From Phycisphaerae bacterium (GTDB lineage: Bacteria > Planctomycetota > Phycisphaerae > UBA1845 > PWPN01): a stretch of 5,120 nucleotides of DNA. Under the pieces are notes generated by a model. The model was not told the DNA's origin and searched no databases. It was given only the letters and a program-made list of their open reading frames with translations. Positions 1 to 5,120 of the stretch are shown one piece after another; the stretch's first letter is position 1, and each line of letters opens with the position of its first letter. A program made the translations under genes and the position numbers. The DNA lies in assembly GCA_026647385.1 (NCBI GenBank), contig JAPKGY010000311.1:1-5120 (forward strand), written 5' to 3'.

Positions 1-1895
1 GCGAGCGTATCGTTCATCTGGCCCGCGAGACGAATGTGGTCGGCTACCGCCAGGCCTCGATCCTCGGCCTCCTCGGCCGCCTTCCCGAGCCGGCCGACCG
101 CGTCGGCCGCCTGCCTCAGGAGCGAATCGAGCAGCACAGGTTTCTCTTCGAGGGCCTGTACCAGATCCGGAGTGAGCGTGCCATCCAGCTTCTGCTGCAA
201 CGCCTCCAGGCGATTCGCCCCCTTGTCGGCGCTGTCGATGCGTTCGGTTAGTTCGGATGCCAGTCGCCTCAATTCCTCCACCATCGCCTCGGCTGCCCGG
301 GTCTGGTCGGCCGCCCCGGCGCTCGTGGATTTGAGAAGCTCATCGATTTGCCGGGCTTGCCCCGAGGCGCCCCGCAGGGCCTCGATGCGTTCGCCCGCTT
401 CACGGCTCGATTCGATCAGCGCAACCGTGCGTGCGTCCGCGCCGGCGAGCGCGTCATTCAACGCCTGGGTGCGCGAAGCCGCGTCCGCGATCGCCAGGTT
501 CAGGGCCGTCCGGCGGTTCTCGATGTCCCGCGCGACCTCCGAATTCAGCGACTGGGCGATCTCCTCCTGCAGTCGGCCAAGCCCCGTCAGCAGCGCCTTG
601 GCCCGTTCGATTTCACCCGCGAGCAGCCTCGTATGACTGTCTGCCCGCTCGCTGAGCCGACTGACGGCCCCGTCCGCTTCCGCGATCCGCTCGTCCAACG
701 CACAGGCCAGCCCGTCGACCTTGCTCGAAAGACCGCCGGCCACCGCGATTTGTTCCCCGACTCGCACGGCGATTCCCGCAGCCTCCTCGTGGAGCCGGGT
801 GATCTGCTCGTCCGCGCGGCGAGAAACCTGGTCGGTCTGCTCTTCGAACCGCGAGATCCGGTCATGGAGTGCCTGGATGGCCTGGTCCAGATCCTCGCGG
901 GTCTCCCGGATCCGACGCTCCAGGGTTTCGGACGCGGCCTCCAGCAGTGCCCGTGCGGACCCGGCTTCGCGAATCGCGGTGCCCAGTCGCGCGTCGGATT
1001 CGAGGGCCTCTTCCGCGACCGCCTTCAGTTCCGCGCACTGCCGGGCGGCCTCCGTCGTGGCGGACTCGCTCTCCCGTCGGCCTTCGGTCAACGCGACGAT
1101 CGCCTGCGGGATCGCGCCTTCGACCAGTTCCGTCCGTAACCGATCCAGTTGGCTGCACGCGGCTTGTGCATCCTCAAGTTGCCTGCTTAGCGTGCACGAC
1201 AGCCCTTCCGCTCGCTGCGAGAGTTGGGCGACGGTCTCTGATTGCCTGCCGGCGGTCGCGGTTGCGTCCGCCAGCGCGCGGTGCGCCGCGTCGGCCCCGC
1301 CTACCGCGTCGGCCAGACGGTCCTCGACGGTCTTGCACGATTCGGAAACTCCCTGCCGCAAGGACTCGACGGCCCTCCGCGCCGCCTCCAATTCGGCACT
1401 CTGCCTGCGGGCGGTCTCGATACTCTCCGCCAGCCGACTTCGACGCGCCTCGAGGTCGTCGAGCACCGGCGGCCCGAACGCCGCATCAAGCGAATCTCGC
1501 ATGCGAACCAGGGCGCCCAGCATATCCCGGGCCTCGGCGGTCGCGCGGTCGGTGTCGGCCATCTGGCGATCCGCCTGGTCCCGGACCGCCGTCAGTTGTC
1601 GGATCGTCGCGATGATACGCTGGCTCAGCGCATTCCTCGCCTCATGCGCCTCATGCGCCGCCTCGCTCAACTCGCGGATGTTCTCGACGGCCTGTCGGTT
1701 TTCACCCGCCAGGAGGGCGATGCGCCGGCTCCACTCCTCGTCGAGCACGCCCGCCTCAGCGTACGCATCCGTCAGAATGGCCGACGCCTGTCGCGCCTCG
1801 GTCAACAGTTGATTCATCCGATCGGACTGGCGCCCGCACTCTTGCGTCGTCGCCGAAGTTCGGACGGTCTGAGTGCTTGCCTCCTCGGTGACCGA
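1..1895 (-). other. Distal coiled-coil tail (residues 962-1592 and beyond)
   Basis: This Ala/Glu/Arg/Leu/Gln-rich sequence has heptad-like spacing of hydrophobic residues and very few aromatics. It continues past the window edge. Prolines are rare: residues 831-1102 and 1225-1536 contain none, separated by a GPP break at 1102-1104 and a single P1224. Prolines at 1537 and in EKPVLL just after it may mark another hinge. No membrane helix, signal sequence or recognisable globular domain is seen. I could not carry the 91-residue register of the proximal tail with confidence into this part. Database hits to myosin, SMC or chemotaxis receptors would probably reflect composition only. The true C-terminus, which could hold a partner-binding or anchoring domain, lies outside the window. 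Confidence 0.75.
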
Positions 1896-4778
1896 GGCCA
1901 ACCGCTCCGAGAGGTCCTCCGCGCGGTCCGAGGCGGTCGTCAGATCCGCTTGCGCCGTTCGGGCCGCGTCGGTCGTCGACCGCAGGGCTTCCTCGCGCAG
2001 GATCGCCTCCGTCAGTGAAGCCCGCACTTTCGCGTCGGCGTGCTCCAACTCGCGAATCGTCTCGGTCGAAAACGTCTTCTTCAAGGCGGCGTGCAGTTCC
2101 TGCAACTCCGCCCCGGCGTTCTTGATCGCCCGCAGTTGCACCAGCAGTGTTTCGCTTTGCGACTCGACCTGTCGCGAGAGGCTCCGAGCCTCCGATAACT
2201 GCGAGTCCGCCGCCTGCGTCAGCGCGTCCAGCGACTGCCGACGGGCGTCCGCCTCGTCGCAGACGTGCTTGAGCGAGGCAGCCTGGGCAGGTACTCGCTC
2301 GAGCCGGGCCGCCAATTCGGTCATCCGGGATTCGCACGTTTCGCACGCACGGACGGCCTCACGCCTGACTTCGTCAAGATGCTCCGCCAGCCCGGCAGCC
2401 TGGATGAGGATCCGACCCAGATCGTCCAGCCGGCCCTGGCACGTCGCCAGGAGGTTCTCCACCTCAACCGCCTTCGCCGTTGCGGTCTCGGTGGCAACCT
2501 GGACGGATTGGCCGGCGGCATCGGCCTGCTCGCAATGGCGGGTTAACTGCTGTACTCGGGCCGGCACGTCGCCGAGTGCGCCGGCCAGCTCCGCTGCACG
2601 GGTGTCCCACGTCGCCAGCAGTAAGGGCAGTGCCTCCTGCCTCGCCTGCAACTCCTCGTTTAAGGTCCGAGCCTGAGGCAGGATGGATTGCAGCCGCTCG
2701 GTCTCCTTCTCGCAGGCCTTGCGAATGGCCTCGGCCTGGGCAGCCTCCGCCGAGACGGCTTCGCTGGCGTCCTGAAGCGACCGGATCTCGTTCCGAGCCG
2801 TCTCGCCGCAGCTCCGCAGTTGGCCCATCCGGCTCCGAGCTTCCTCCAGTTGCTCCCGCATCTCAGCCAGCGATTCGTCGCACGCATTCAGCAACGGCGG
2901 CACATCGCGCAGATGCCCGTCGAGCCTGCCGGCGGCCTTGTCCGCGTCGGCCACCTGCCTGGCCAGGTCCTTCGATCGCTCGCCGCACGCGGCCATACCC
3001 GCCTGCGCCGCCTGGAGGCAGGCCCGGGCCTCGGCACCGGCTGCCTGGATCTCCTCCTCGGTCCGGGCAGCCCGGGCGATCGCTTCGTCAAGGCGCGGGG
3101 TTCGTGATGAGGCCTCATCGAGTCTGGCGGCCAGCGCTTCGATGCTTTCCCGCGAAGCATCGATCAGGGACTGGTTTCGAGCCGCGGATCTCTCCAATGC
3201 ATCGACAACCGATACCGCATGGGGGACGGCTTCAGCCATCCGACCGTCGGCTGCCTTCAAGGCACCCAGCAGGCTTTCCGCCTCCGAAGTCCGACTCCCC
3301 AGCGAGGAGTCCATCTCCGCCAGCGCGTTGCGCAGCTTGCCCGCCTCGTCGAGAGTTTCCTTGAGCCGTCGGCCCAGATCGTCAGCTTCAGCCGCCGCGC
3401 GGTTGAGTTCGGTGAAAGACCGGGTCACGTTGCCGGCGGCAGCCTCGGCTTTGCGGATCGCGTCGTCGAGTTCGCGGGCGGCGCCGGGAACCATCGATCC
3501 CAGCGACCGGGCGACGCTCTCAGCCTGGCCGACGAGGGCTCCCAGGCGCTCCGCCAGGGGGGCCGCTTCCAACCGTCCCGACTGAAGCCGATGGACGACT
3601 TGATCCGCTTCGCGGAGTACCTCGTTGATTTGACCGAGTCGCCCGGTCAATTCCACCTGACCCACCGCCGCGGACTGCTTCGACTCGCCGATCCGCGAAA
3701 CGATCGACTCCGCCTGCACGAGAAGCGACTTGAGGGCGCTGCTCTGCTGTTGGGCGAACTGGTTGATCTCCGCCAAACGCCCAGCCACTTCCGCGCCTTT
3801 GCGGATCGAATCGTCCAAGTCGCCGGCCGGCGACGGCCTCAGGGCCGCGGCGGGCCGCGAAACCGGCGTCGCCGCGACGCTGGGTGCGGGAACGCTCCCC
3901 GCGTCGGCCGGCGAACGCGATTCCGTCGGGCCGGTGGCCCGGACGCCCTGGGCCGCACTCTCCACCAGCTGCAAGCCCAGCATGTCCTTGATGCAGGTAT
4001 AGACCAGTTCCCGGTCGATGTCCTGCCGCCCCAGACCATACGCCGACAGCATCGCGTTGTCGGCGATCTGGTTGATCAGACGCGGCAGGCCGCCCGAACG
4101 ATCGTGGATCAGATCGATGGCGTCATCCGTGAAAAAGTTCTGCTCGCCCGCGCCCGCCACGTTCAGCCGGTGAAGGATGTAGCCGCGGACCTGGTCGCGG
4201 GCCAGTGGCCCGAGCTGGCGATGGCAGAACACCCGCTGGCACAATTGCTGCATCTGCGGCAACTTGAGCTTCTCGATCAATTCGGGTTGGCCCAGCAGCA
4301 CGATCTGCAAGAGCTTGGCGTTCTCCTTCTCCAGGTTGCCGAGCATCCGCAGATGCTCCATCGTCTCCGGACTGAGGTTCTGGGCTTCGTCGATGACCGC
4401 GACCACCGACTTGCCCTCCAGGAAACGGTCGATCAGCGTCAGCCGCAGTCGCTCGACCAGTTCCCCCGTCGGCTGGGTCGACCGATGGCGGATGCCCAAT
4501 TCCCGGCAAAGCGACGCGATCAGGTCGTGTCCGCTCTCCGGCGTGTGCAGCAGCAACGCCACCTGGGCCTGGGGCCGAAGCTGTTCCACCAGCATGTGCG
4601 CCAGCAGTGTTTTACCGGTTCCTGGAGGTCCACTCACCACCACCACGCCGCGCCGCTGGGTCACCCCATACAGCAGGGCGGCCAGGGCTTCTTCATGTTC
4701 GGCGGTCCTGAAGAAGAAGGTGGGGTCGGCCGTGTTGGCGAAAGGCATCTGTTCGAGTCGGAAGAATTCGCTGTACAT
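1..4778 (-). CDS. Giant ExeA/GspA-like AAA+ ATPase with long coiled-coil tail (3' end beyond window)
   Basis: This is one uninterrupted reading frame of 1592 complete codons that runs off the left edge without a stop. The N-terminus begins MYSEFFRLEQMPF, the usual opening of ExeA/GspA-type ATPases. It is followed by Walker A GPPGTGKT (residues 50-57, K56), Walker B VVAVIDEAQN (125-134, D130/E131), sensor-1 region LLQIVLLGQPEL (156-167) and a sensor-2-like SGGLPRLIN (228-236, R233). A Pro/Ala linker then leads into more than 1270 residues of predicted coiled coil. The ATG at 4778 is the only plausible start: an in-frame TGA lies at 4811-4809, no other start codon falls between, and GAGGAG lies four bases upstream. 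Known GspA/ExeA proteins are about 490-550 residues, energise secretin assembly, and carry a membrane segment and a peptidoglycan-binding domain. Neither is seen here, so a cytoplasmic protein is inferred. The ATPase assignment is firm; the cellular role is unknown. Confidence 0.93.
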   Translation of the reverse strand, partial: MYSEFFRLEQMPFANTADPTFFFRTAEHEEALAALLYGVTQRRGVVVVSGPPGTGKTLLAHMLVEQLRPQAQVALLLHTPESGHDLIASLCRELGIRHRSTQPTGELVERLRLTLIDRFLEGKSVVAVIDEAQNLSPETMEHLRMLGNLEKENAKLLQIVLLGQPELIEKLKLPQMQQLCQRVFCHRQLGPLARDQVRGYILHRLNVAGAGEQNFFTDDAIDLIHDRSGGLPRLINQIADNAMLSAYGLGRQDIDRELVYTCIKDMLGLQLVESAAQGVRATGPTESRSPADAGSVPAPSVAATPVSRPAAALRPSPAGDLDDSIRKGAEVAGRLAEINQFAQQQSSALKSLLVQAESIVSRIGESKQSAAVGQVELTGRLGQINEVLREADQVVHRLQSGRLEAAPLAERLGALVGQAESVARSLGSMVPGAARELDDAIRKAEAAAGNVTRSFTELNRAAAEADDLGRRLKETLDEAGKLRNALAEMDSSLGSRTSEAESLLGALKAADGRMAEAVPHAVSVVDALERSAARNQSLIDASRESIEALAARLDEASSRTPRLDEAIARAARTEEEIQAAGAEARACLQAAQAGMAACGERSKDLARQVADADKAAGRLDGHLRDVPPLLNACDESLAEMREQLEEARSRMGQLRSCGETARNEIRSLQDASEAVSAEAAQAEAIRKACEKETERLQSILPQARTLNEELQARQEALPLLLATWDTRAAELAGALGDVPARVQQLTRHCEQADAAGQSVQVATETATAKAVEVENLLATCQGRLDDLGRILIQAAGLAEHLDEVRREAVRACETCESRMTELAARLERVPAQAASLKHVCDEADARRQSLDALTQAADSQLSEARSLSRQVESQSETLLVQLRAIKNAGAELQELHAALKKTFSTETIRELEHADAKVRASLTEAILREEALRSTTDAARTAQADLTTASDRAEDLSERLASVTEEASTQTVRTSATTQECGRQSDRMNQLLTEARQASAILTDAYAEAGVLDEEWSRRIALLAGENRQAVENIRELSEAAHEAHEARNALSQRIIATIRQLTAVRDQADRQMADTDRATAEARDMLGALVRMRDSLDAAFGPPVLDDLEARRSRLAESIETARRQSAELEAARRAVESLRQGVSESCKTVEDRLADAVGGADAAHRALADATATAGRQSETVAQLSQRAEGLSCTLSRQLEDAQAACSQLDRLRTELVEGAIPQAIVALTEGRRESESATTEAARQCAELKAVAEEALESDARLGTAIREAGSARALLEAASETLERRIRETREDLDQAIQALHDRISRFEEQTDQVSRRADEQITRLHEEAAGIAVRVGEQIAVAGGLSSKVDGLACALDERIAEADGAVSRLSERADSHTRLLAGEIERAKALLTGLGRLQEEIAQSLNSEVARDIENRRTALNLAIADAASRTQALNDALAGADARTVALIESSREAGERIEALRGASGQARQIDELLKSTSAGAADQTRAAEAMVEELRRLASELTERIDSADKGANRLEALQQKLDGTLTPDLVQALEEKPVLLDSLLRQAADAVGRLGKAAEEAEDRGLAVADHIRLAGQMNDTL
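1641..1658 (-). repeat. 9-bp tandem duplication inside the CDS (AHE-AHE)
   Basis: Two perfect adjacent copies of GCGCATGAG (minus strand) encode Ala-His-Glu twice, at residues 1041-1046. The unit is in phase, so the frame is kept. It looks like a recent slippage duplication. It also inserts three residues, which does not preserve a seven-residue heptad phase. Confidence 0.7.
1896..3806 (-). repeat. Seven degenerate 91-residue (273-bp) coiled-coil modules (residues 325-961)
   Basis: Modules begin at residues 325, 416, 507, 598, 689, 780 and 871 (DNA 3806, 3533, 3260, 2987, 2714, 2441, 2168). Each divides into sub-modules of 35, 25 and 31 residues; the module at 598 uses 35, 24 and 32. Second sub-module heads align well: VTRSFTEL (451), SRESIEAL (542), CDESLAEM (633), WDTRAAEL (724), CESRMTEL (815), with Glu at position 7 and Leu or Met at position 8 in most. 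Third heads also align: LDEAGKLRNAL (476) against CDEADARRQSL (840), with a further SEAxSL match later in both. The 37-residue stretches at 723-759 and 814-850 share about 16 identities. 91 residues is 13 heptads, so the period keeps coiled-coil phase. The alignment was made by eye. Modules 2-6 are the clearest; the first and seventh are weaker. Confidence 0.62.
3819..3953 (-). other. Pro/Ala/Ser-rich linker (about residues 276-320)
   Basis: This roughly 45-residue segment has eight prolines (284, 290, 297, 299, 305, 309, 315, 317) among Ala, Ser, Thr and Arg. It should be disordered and flexible, joining the globular ATPase to the rod-like tail. In GspA/ExeA a transmembrane helix would be expected soon after the ATPase. 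There is no hydrophobic run here long enough to cross a membrane. Confidence 0.7.
3954..4778 (-). other. AAA+ ATPase domain, ExeA/GspA family (residues 1-275)
   Basis: This domain carries the complete set of ATP-binding and hydrolysis motifs. Walker A is at residues 50-57 and Walker B at 125-131, with the catalytic glutamate E131 followed by AQN, as is typical of ExeA-like ATPases. The polar sensor-1 strand ends in GQPEL (163-167). An arginine in the LCQRV segment (R182) is a candidate arginine finger. The sensor-2 GLPR element is at 230-233, and a helical lid follows to about residue 270. Every key residue is present, so an active ATPase is expected. The closest families I know are GspA/ExeA and the PEP-CTERM/exosortase-associated ATPases. 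The sequence alone does not decide between them, and no exosortase or secretion gene is visible nearby. Confidence 0.9.
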
Positions 4779-4782
4779 GGCA

Positions 4783-4788
4783 CTCCTC
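4783..4788 (-). promoter_or_regulatory. Shine-Dalgarno GAGGAG for the giant ATPase gene
   Basis: The minus strand reads GAGGAG, then TGCC, then ATG. The match to the 16S anti-SD is strong, with a slightly short four-base gap. Together with the in-frame TGA at 4811-4809 it fixes the start codon at 4778. Confidence 0.8.
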
Positions 4789-4875
4789 GCAGGGGCGCAG
4801 TAGCCCCGTCATCCGCGGTAAATATCGGACATGCAAGGGGCCGTCCGAAGTTATCGCTCCCACGCAAATGCATTC

Positions 4876-4896
4876 GCGGCGGTGGCGGCCCGCCGC
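4876..4896. other. GC-only 7-bp hairpin in the leader
   Basis: GCGGCGG (4876-4882) can pair fully with CCGCCGC (4890-4896) across a seven-base loop. It lies about 100 bases upstream of the start codon, and no T-run follows on either strand, so it is not an intrinsic terminator. In so GC-rich a stretch a stem like this may arise by chance. If transcribed, it would be a stable leader structure. Confidence 0.35.
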
Positions 4897-4979
4897 CGGC
4901 CGGCTTGGACGGCCCCCACCATTCGCTCTCGAACGTGTCCGCTCCCCTGATCGTCAGAGCGAACGGCTCAAATCGGCCT

Positions 4980-5008
4980 TTTATGGGACCTGACGGCCAA
5001 CAATCCAA
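4980..5008 (-). promoter_or_regulatory. Weak sigma70-like promoter candidate
   Basis: On the minus strand TTGGAT (5008-5003, 3 of 6 to the -35 consensus) is separated by 17 bases from CATAAA (4985-4980, 4 of 6 to the -10 consensus). The -35 lies in the proximal unit of the 17-bp array, which would put the other three units directly upstream, where an activator could bind. It would imply a leader of nearly 200 bases. The matches are weak. Confidence 0.2.
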
Positions 5009-5061
5009 TACGGCCAATAATCCAATGCGGCCAACGATCCACTACGGCCAACGATCCAATG
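4994..5061. repeat. Four tandem 17-bp repeats upstream of the ATPase gene
   Basis: There are four gapless units starting at 4994, 5011, 5028 and 5045, with consensus CGGCCAAYRATCCAMTR. Units differ only at five positions: 8, 9, 15, 17 and, in parts, the same sites. The last unit is followed by a C continuing the pattern, then unrelated sequence. The 17-bp unit is not a multiple of three, which argues against coding. It ends about 215 bp upstream of the start codon. It could be a minisatellite, an array of regulator sites or part of a dispersed repeat; the sequence does not tell which. Confidence 0.88.
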
Positions 5062-5087
5062 CGATTCCTACGCTGGTGCTCCCAAAG

Positions 5088-5097
5088 AGTGGCCACT
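5088..5097. other. Perfect 10-bp palindrome AGTGGCCACT
   Basis: The palindrome is flanked by AAA and TT on its two sides, so it is nearly extendable with a GA bulge. It lies just beyond the 17-bp array and shares the GGCCA core with it. It could be an operator half of something to the right, or chance. Confidence 0.25.
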
Positions 5098-5120
5098 TTC
5101 ACACCCTTCTTCCCCCCTCT

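Larger units (their letters stand above)
4779..5120. other. Upstream intergenic region, no convincing gene
   Basis: These 342 bases hold the Shine-Dalgarno, a GC-rich hairpin, a weak promoter candidate, a four-unit 17-bp tandem array, a short palindrome and, at the right edge, a pyrimidine-rich run (5096-5120, 23 of 25 bases C or T). Open frames here are short or overlap the ATPase start in another frame with Pro/Ser/Gly-rich, unprotein-like translations. One minus-strand frame is open from the right edge to TGA at 4970-4968 and could be the tail of an upstream gene. It would have to read through the non-triplet 17-bp repeats, so I do not call it. No intrinsic terminator (stem plus T-run) is visible. 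Confidence 0.65.

Noticed and set aside
348..1139. 263-codon plus-strand frame in exact antisense register
   Set aside because: Its composition mirrors the coiled-coil codons read backwards; no domain, no start signal.
721..1812. 363-codon plus-strand open frame
   Set aside because: It is very rich in Ser, Ala and Arg, has no recognisable motif or convincing Shine-Dalgarno, and lies wholly antisense to the continuous ATPase-tail frame.
1242..2018. 258-codon plus-strand frame in exact antisense register
   Set aside because: As a codon-for-codon mirror of the tail it is Arg/Gly/Leu-rich with no family resemblance.
2480..3364. 294-codon plus-strand frame
   Set aside because: Its Pro/Arg/Ser-rich translation is typical of a GC-rich shadow frame; it is antisense to the tail modules.
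3450..3818. LDDSIRK (321) and LDDAIRK (437) as a 116-residue repeat
   Set aside because: The match is real but stands alone. 116 equals 91+25, so it looks like an off-register echo of the 91-residue modules rather than a second period.
1..3818. Tail as a myosin, SMC or chemotaxis-receptor homologue
   Set aside because: The resemblance is compositional (heptads of Ala, Glu, Leu, Arg). There is no SMC hinge or head half, no HAMP and no receptor signalling-tip motif.
4123..4509. 128-codon minus-strand frame within the ATPase domain
   Set aside because: It is a shifted frame of the sequence that encodes Walker B and sensor 1 in the true frame.
4264..4803. 179-codon plus-strand frame across the ATPase domain
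   Set aside because: It is antisense to conserved Walker A and Walker B sequence, and its Ser-rich translation has no motif.
4661..5017. 118-codon minus-strand frame overlapping the ATPase start
   Set aside because: It begins inside the 17-bp array, overlaps the ATPase gene by over 100 bases in another frame, and is Pro/Ser/Gly-rich.
4994..5061. CRISPR array
   Set aside because: The units are contiguous 17-mers without spacers, so this is a simple tandem repeat.

Overview
The window is almost entirely one very large minus-strand gene. It starts at 4778 and is still open at the left edge, so its 3' end is not seen. The 1592 complete codons visible encode an ExeA/GspA-type AAA+ ATPase (about residues 1-275), a proline/alanine-rich linker (about 276-320), and at least 1270 residues of Ala/Glu/Leu/Arg/Gln-rich predicted coiled coil. 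No stop or frameshift was found in the frame from start codon to window edge. High GC content makes many long open frames appear on both strands, but these are shadows of this gene.

The main new observation is that the first part of the tail is not featureless coiled coil. From about residue 325 to 961 it can be laid out as seven consecutive 91-residue (273-bp) modules, each split 35+25+31. 91 is exactly 13 heptads. In the three central modules, eight of the nine sub-module heads are cysteine and the ninth is tryptophan (TGG, one base from TGC). Beyond about residue 960 I could not follow the register; that distal part has two proline-free stretches of 272 and 312 residues.

Right of the gene (4779-5120) is about 340 bp with no convincing gene. 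It holds a good Shine-Dalgarno, a GC hairpin, a weak promoter candidate, and a clear tandem array of four 17-bp units (4994-5061) about 220-280 bp upstream of the start codon.

The organism is a high-GC bacterium. A stand-alone ExeA-like ATPase fused to a giant coiled coil, with generous intergenic space, makes me favour a planctomycete (Phycisphaerae-like), but this is inference from style, not from a marker gene. The likely picture is an ATP-driven cytoplasmic machine or scaffold with a tail up to about 190 nm if fully helical. Its partners lie outside the window.
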